This document shows, in pieces, positions 5,694-9,025 of a stretch of 9,025 nt of DNA. Within the stretch, counting starts at the first letter, position 1. Each line of letters starts with the position of its first letter. Under the pieces are notes generated by a model that was not told the DNA's origin, did not search any database, and saw only the letters and a program-made list of their open reading frames with translations. The position numbers and the translations under genes are program-made. Location: the NCBI GenBank assembly GCA_945898025.1, contig CAMDGT010000032.1, positions 1-9,025 on the forward strand. The letters run 5' to 3'. The stretch is from Rickettsia typhi. Lineage in GTDB: Bacteria > Pseudomonadota > Alphaproteobacteria > Rickettsiales > UBA1997.

Positions 5694-8552
5694 ATGTCTA
5701 TCAAAAAAACAAGTTCTACAGATTCTTCTCAATCATTGCCTTTAGTAATTGCAACTGGTAAAGACATTGAATCAGTATCTCTAATCGGAGAAATGAAAAA
5801 ATCATATCTTGATTATGCGATGAGTGTTATTGTTGCTAGAGCTATACCTTCTGCTTGCGATGGCTTAAAGCCAGTTCACCGCAGAATCTTATATGCTATG
5901 TATGAAGGTGGCTACGACTACAACAAGCCTTTTAAAAAATCGGCAAGAATAGTTGGTGAAGTAATGGGTAAATATCATCCTCATGGAGATTCCGCAATAT
6001 ACGAATCACTCGTTAGAATGGCTCAAGATTTTTCAATGAGGGTGCCTTTAATTGATGGTCAAGGTAATTTCGGCTCAATTGATGATGATCCGCCTGCGGC
6101 GATGAGATATACAGAATCAAGATTAGCTAAAGTTTCGCATACCATGCTTGACGATCTCGATAAAGATACTGTTGATTTTGTTCCCAATTACGATGGTAGT
6201 GAAAGTGAGCCAAAAGTTGTCCCTGCTCGTTTTCCAAATCTTTTAGTTAACGGTTCTGGTGGAATCGCGGTGGGAATGGCAACTAATATTCCCCCTCATA
6301 ATCTTGGAGAAGTTATCGATGGCTGTCTTGCCTATATCGATAAGCCAGATATTACAGTTGATGAACTTTTAGCTATTATTCCTGCTCCAGATTTTCCAAC
6401 TGGCGGTATAATTCTTGGGAGAAGTGGTTATAATTCTGCGGCACATACGGGAAGAGGCTCCGTTATTATGAGGGGTCGTCATAAAATTGAAAAAATTAAT
6501 GCTTATAAAAATGCGATTATCATTAATGAAATTCCTTATCAAGTCAATAAAGCTAAATTAGTTGAAAAAATCGCTGAATTAGTTAAGGAAAAAAAGATTG
6601 AAGGCATTACAGATTTAAGAGATGAATCCGATAGAGATGGCATTAGAGTTGTTATTGAGCTTAAAAAAGATGCTATGGAAGAAGTTATTATTAATCAATT
6701 ATACAGCTTTACTGAACTGCAAACCAGCTTTGGAGTCAATATGTTGGCATTAAATTATGGCAGACCAGAATTGATGAATCTACTTACAGTTATAAAGATT
6801 TTTGTTGAATTCCGTGAAAAAATTGTTAATCGTAGAACCAATTTCTTGCTTAATAAAGCGAGAGATAAAACTCATATCTTAATTGGTTTAGCAATTGCTG
6901 TTGCAAATATTGATGAAATTGTTGAATTGATAAAAACTTCTAAAGATGTTGCGGAAGCTAGACAAAAGCTTCTTTCAAAATCTTGGAGTGCTGGAGTCGT
7001 TGAAGATATAATTAACCTCGTTCAAGATAGAGGAAACATTGTAACAGAAGGTAAATTCTATTTTACTGAAACTCAAGCAAGAGCGATTCTTGAAATGAGG
7101 CTTGCGAGATTAACTGGTCTTGAGATGGAAAAAATAACCAATGAAATCAAAGAGCTTGCAATTGAAATTAATCACTATCTTGATTTGCTTGCTAATCGAG
7201 AAAAGTTATTGTCTCTAGTAAAGCAAGAATTAATTGATGTCAAGGAGCAGTTTTCTACTCCTAGAAAATCAACTATTGAAGCAAGTGAGTTTGAAGTTGA
7301 TGTTGAAGATCTTATCCCTAAAGAAGAAATGGTTGTTGTTGGAACTATGAATGGCTATATAAAAAGAGTTGCTCTTTCTTCTTATCGTACCCAAAGAAGG
7401 GGAGGCAAGGGCAGAAGTGCAATGGATGTCAGAGACGAAGATGTTGCAACCGATATATTCGTTACTAATACCCATGCTCCAATTTTATTCTTTTCTACTA
7501 AAGGCAAGGTTTATAAATTAAAAACCTATAAATTGCCTCTTGGCAACCCTCAAGCAAGAGGTAGAGCATTAGTTAATTTATTGCCACTGGAAGCTGGTGA
7601 AAAAATTAGCACAATTCTTGCCTTACCTGAAGATGAGTCACTGTGGAATAGCTTAAGTATTGCATTTGCAACTTCAAATGGCAATATTCGCAGAAACTCA
7701 ATGGATCAATTTGTTGATATTCGTTCAAGTGGTAAAATTGCGATGAAGCTAGAAGGAGATGAAGCTTTAATAGGTGTAAATTTATGCAATGAACAAGATG
7801 ACATAATGCTTTCTACTAAAAATGGCAAATCAATTCGTTTTTCAGTGACTAGCCTGAGAGTTTTTCAGAGTAGAAATTCTACGGGAGTCAGGGGAATAAA
7901 GCTTGGAAAAGAAAATAAAGTTATTGCGATGTCAATTTTAAAGCATATTAGCGAAGATTCAATTGCTAAAGAAAATTATTTAAAAATTGATAATGACCTT
8001 CGTTTGTCAATTAAAAATGCATTGATTTATAATCAAAAATTGCAGGAAATCAAGCAAGATAGCAACATTTTACCAGATTTATTGCAAAAAGAAGAAATGT
8101 CAATTCCAACTGTTGAAGCATCTGAATTAACAGTTGAGCAAATTCATAAAATGGCATTGAATGAACAATTTATATTGACCATCACTGAAAATGGCTATGG
8201 AAAAAGAAGTTCTGCTTTCGAATATCGCATTACTAATCGCGGTGGAGTTGGTATCACCAACATCATTACCTCAAAAAGAAATGGCAATGTAGTAGCAAGC
8301 TTTCCAATTGAAGATATCGACCAAATAATGATTATTGCCAATAAAGGAACTTTAATCAGAACCGAGGTTTCAAATATAAGAATTACTGGCAGAAACACAC
8401 AAGGAGTTACTCTAATAAAAACTAAAGATGAATCAGTGGTTGCAGTTGCAAGGATTGCTCATAGTGGCAACAAAGAGATTGATTCCGCGGAATTAGGGGA
8501 AGATTGCGATAACAACAACAATCAAGAAGAAATAATCACGGCCGTTGAATAA
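5694..8552 (+). CDS. gyrA: DNA gyrase subunit A
   Basis: Breakage-reunion subunit of the A2B2 gyrase that introduces negative supercoils. It has 952 residues, against about 875 in E. coli. The catalytic tyrosine is Tyr139 (AAMRYTE). The quinolone-determining region [14 protein letters not shown] has Ser100 (E. coli Ser83) and Glu104 (E. coli Asp87), so it looks quinolone-sensitive at these sites. The GyrA box QRRGGKG at 567-573 marks this as gyrase rather than ParC. The C-terminal beta-pinwheel follows. The extra length comes from a Ser/Thr-rich N-terminal tail, an insertion at about 751-823 between pinwheel blades, and an acidic Asn-rich tail (about 930-952). Insertions at that place are common in alphaproteobacteria. 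A TAA stop abuts the ATG in frame, so no earlier start is possible. There is no Shine-Dalgarno sequence. Confidence 0.98.
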   Translation: MSIKKTSSTDSSQSLPLVIATGKDIESVSLIGEMKKSYLDYAMSVIVARAIPSACDGLKPVHRRILYAMYEGGYDYNKPFKKSARIVGEVMGKYHPHGDSAIYESLVRMAQDFSMRVPLIDGQGNFGSIDDDPPAAMRYTESRLAKVSHTMLDDLDKDTVDFVPNYDGSESEPKVVPARFPNLLVNGSGGIAVGMATNIPPHNLGEVIDGCLAYIDKPDITVDELLAIIPAPDFPTGGIILGRSGYNSAAHTGRGSVIMRGRHKIEKINAYKNAIIINEIPYQVNKAKLVEKIAELVKEKKIEGITDLRDESDRDGIRVVIELKKDAMEEVIINQLYSFTELQTSFGVNMLALNYGRPELMNLLTVIKIFVEFREKIVNRRTNFLLNKARDKTHILIGLAIAVANIDEIVELIKTSKDVAEARQKLLSKSWSAGVVEDIINLVQDRGNIVTEGKFYFTETQARAILEMRLARLTGLEMEKITNEIKELAIEINHYLDLLANREKLLSLVKQELIDVKEQFSTPRKSTIEASEFEVDVEDLIPKEEMVVVGTMNGYIKRVALSSYRTQRRGGKGRSAMDVRDEDVATDIFVTNTHAPILFFSTKGKVYKLKTYKLPLGNPQARGRALVNLLPLEAGEKISTILALPEDESLWNSLSIAFATSNGNIRRNSMDQFVDIRSSGKIAMKLEGDEALIGVNLCNEQDDIMLSTKNGKSIRFSVTSLRVFQSRNSTGVRGIKLGKENKVIAMSILKHISEDSIAKENYLKIDNDLRLSIKNALIYNQKLQEIKQDSNILPDLLQKEEMSIPTVEASELTVEQIHKMALNEQFILTITENGYGKRSSAFEYRITNRGGVGITNIITSKRNGNVVASFPIEDIDQIMIIANKGTLIRTEVSNIRITGRNTQGVTLIKTKDESVVAVARIAHSGNKEIDSAELGEDCDNNNNQEEIITAVE

Positions 8553-8582
8553 TAAACAGCCATGATTTTTAAATTGCTTTAT

Positions 8583-8608
8583 TTTTAGTAAAATAGGTTT
8601 TAGTAAAA
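8583..8608 (+). repeat. Direct repeat of an 11-mer downstream of gyrA
   Basis: TTTTAGTAAAA occurs at 8583-8593 and again at 8598-8608, 15 bases apart start to start. The first copy overlaps a small hairpin, TATTTT/AAAATA (8580-8585 with 8590-8595). This lies 28 bases after the gyrA stop in a 218-base non-coding stretch and is the nearest thing to a gyrA terminator, although no GC-containing stem with a T-run is visible. The remainder of 8553-8770 shows no gene. Confidence 0.55.
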
Positions 8609-8655
8609 AAACTTTTAGCTATAAATTTATTTTTTAGAACGAGAAATACAAGAAA

Positions 8656-8689
8656 GGGTCTAGACAACTTTAGTTGATTTTGATATCAA
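8656..8689. other. Palindrome-rich block, possible left edge of the decayed IS
   Basis: From GGGTCTAGA at 8656 the sequence contains CAACT-TT-AGTTG (8665-8676) and the perfect 10-base palindrome TTGATATCAA (8680-8689). It lies about 115 bases before the transposase frame, a plausible place for an IS terminal inverted repeat beginning with GGG. The matching right end would lie beyond the window, so the boundary cannot be tested here. Confidence 0.25.
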
Positions 8690-8770
8690 TTAAAGCCTTA
8701 ATTTTTCTATGCATAACAAGTATATAAAACATTCCCATATTTACTCACAAATTTTTTATTTATTTTTTGA

Positions 8771-9025
8771 GTGAGTTGCAATTTGCTAAAAAGCAAATTG
8801 TCTGAGAAAAAATTTCGAGAGATTTTGAAATATTTTTGTTTTGATGAAACGGCTAGTAAAAAAGCGATTTACACCTCAATTAATAGAAACACAATTAACA
8901 AAATATTTAACAAGGTTCGCCAACATCTTTTTGCTGATAATTTAAATCTTTCAGAAAAAAGAGAATGCTTAGTTTGAATTCAATGAATCTTATTTTGGAG
9001 CTAAAAGAGTTTGAGGCAACAGAGG
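8771..9025 (+). pseudogene. IS1595/IS1016-family transposase, frameshifted remnant, 3' partial
   Basis: The first frame (8771-8977, 68 residues, nominal GTG start) has the N-terminal helix-turn-helix-like region of IS1595-family DDE transposases: KSKLSEKKFREILKYF, a divergent helical segment, then NRNTINKIFNKVRQ. It stops at TGA 8975-8977. The homology resumes one frame over at about 8973 as FEFNESYFGAKRV, matching the family's first catalytic block, usually E-x-DESYFG-x-(K/R)R. Three defects are visible: the frameshift near 8970, Asn instead of the first catalytic Asp (AAT at 8982-8984), and an in-frame TGA at 9012-9014 where the family has Arg (probably CGA to TGA). No ATG is present at the expected 5' position; TTG at 8783, just before LKSKLSEK, marks about where an intact protein would begin. 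The rest lies beyond the window. Confidence 0.85.
8779..8800 (+). repeat. Perfect 8-bp inverted repeat at the 5' end of the transposase remnant
   Basis: CAATTTGC (8779-8786) and GCAAATTG (8793-8800) are exact reverse complements around a six-base TAAAAA loop; a G-U pair could extend the stem by one. It overlaps the first codons of the transposase frame, so in mRNA it would form at the translation start. Control of transposase translation by a 5' hairpin is known for other IS elements; here it is inference. Confidence 0.7.

Noticed and set aside
7269..8398. Two minus-strand frames inside gyrA
   Set aside because: They are antisense to conserved gyrase motifs including the GyrA box, and have no start signal or recognisable domain.
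9012..9014. TGA as a sense codon (Trp) in the transposase
   Set aside because: TGA terminates the permease and bioC at their expected ends, and the family has Arg at this place, so a nonsense mutation is simpler.

Overview
The window comes from an AT-rich (roughly 70% A+T), gene-dense bacterial chromosome. GyrA carries an insertion between its last C-terminal blades of the kind common in alphaproteobacteria. Together with the base composition, the compact housekeeping genes and a decayed insertion sequence, this points to a host-associated alphaproteobacterium, most likely Rickettsiales-like. That placement is inference from sequence character, not from a phylogeny.

Layout from left to right. 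Positions 1-1722 (+) hold a KimA-like APC-superfamily permease whose N-terminus lies outside the window. Its 3' end overlaps recR (1703-2302, +; recombination mediator) by 20 bases. folP (2362-3192, +; dihydropteroate synthase) follows after 59 bases that contain a plausible promoter. dnaJ (3242-4378, minus) converges on folP with 49 bases between them. A 263-base, very AT-rich divergent region with three tandem copies of a 13-mer separates dnaJ from a bioC-type methyltransferase (4642-5478, +; malonyl-ACP O-methyltransferase of biotin synthesis). A 215-base gap with a weak hairpin/T-run terminator and a possible promoter precedes gyrA (5694-8552, +; DNA gyrase subunit A). After gyrA, 218 non-coding bases lead into the 5' part of an IS1595/IS1016-type transposase (8771 to the window end). 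It is a pseudogene: it has a frameshift, a further in-frame stop and Asp-to-Asn at the first catalytic position.

The genes do not form one pathway. Permease, recR and possibly folP look like one rightward transcription unit. dnaJ, bioC and gyrA look like separate units. No dnaK/grpE adjoins dnaJ, no other bio gene adjoins bioC and no folK/folB adjoins folP, so the usual operon partners are dispersed or absent, as is common in reduced genomes. None of the five visible starts (recR, folP, dnaJ, bioC, gyrA) has a clear Shine-Dalgarno sequence.

I see no CRISPR array, RNA gene, toxin-antitoxin pair, phage module or defence system. This is mostly an ordinary housekeeping region. The parts most worth a second look are the decayed IS with a perfect hairpin at its 5' end, the tandem 13-mer before bioC, the isolated bioC, and the KimA-type transporter.
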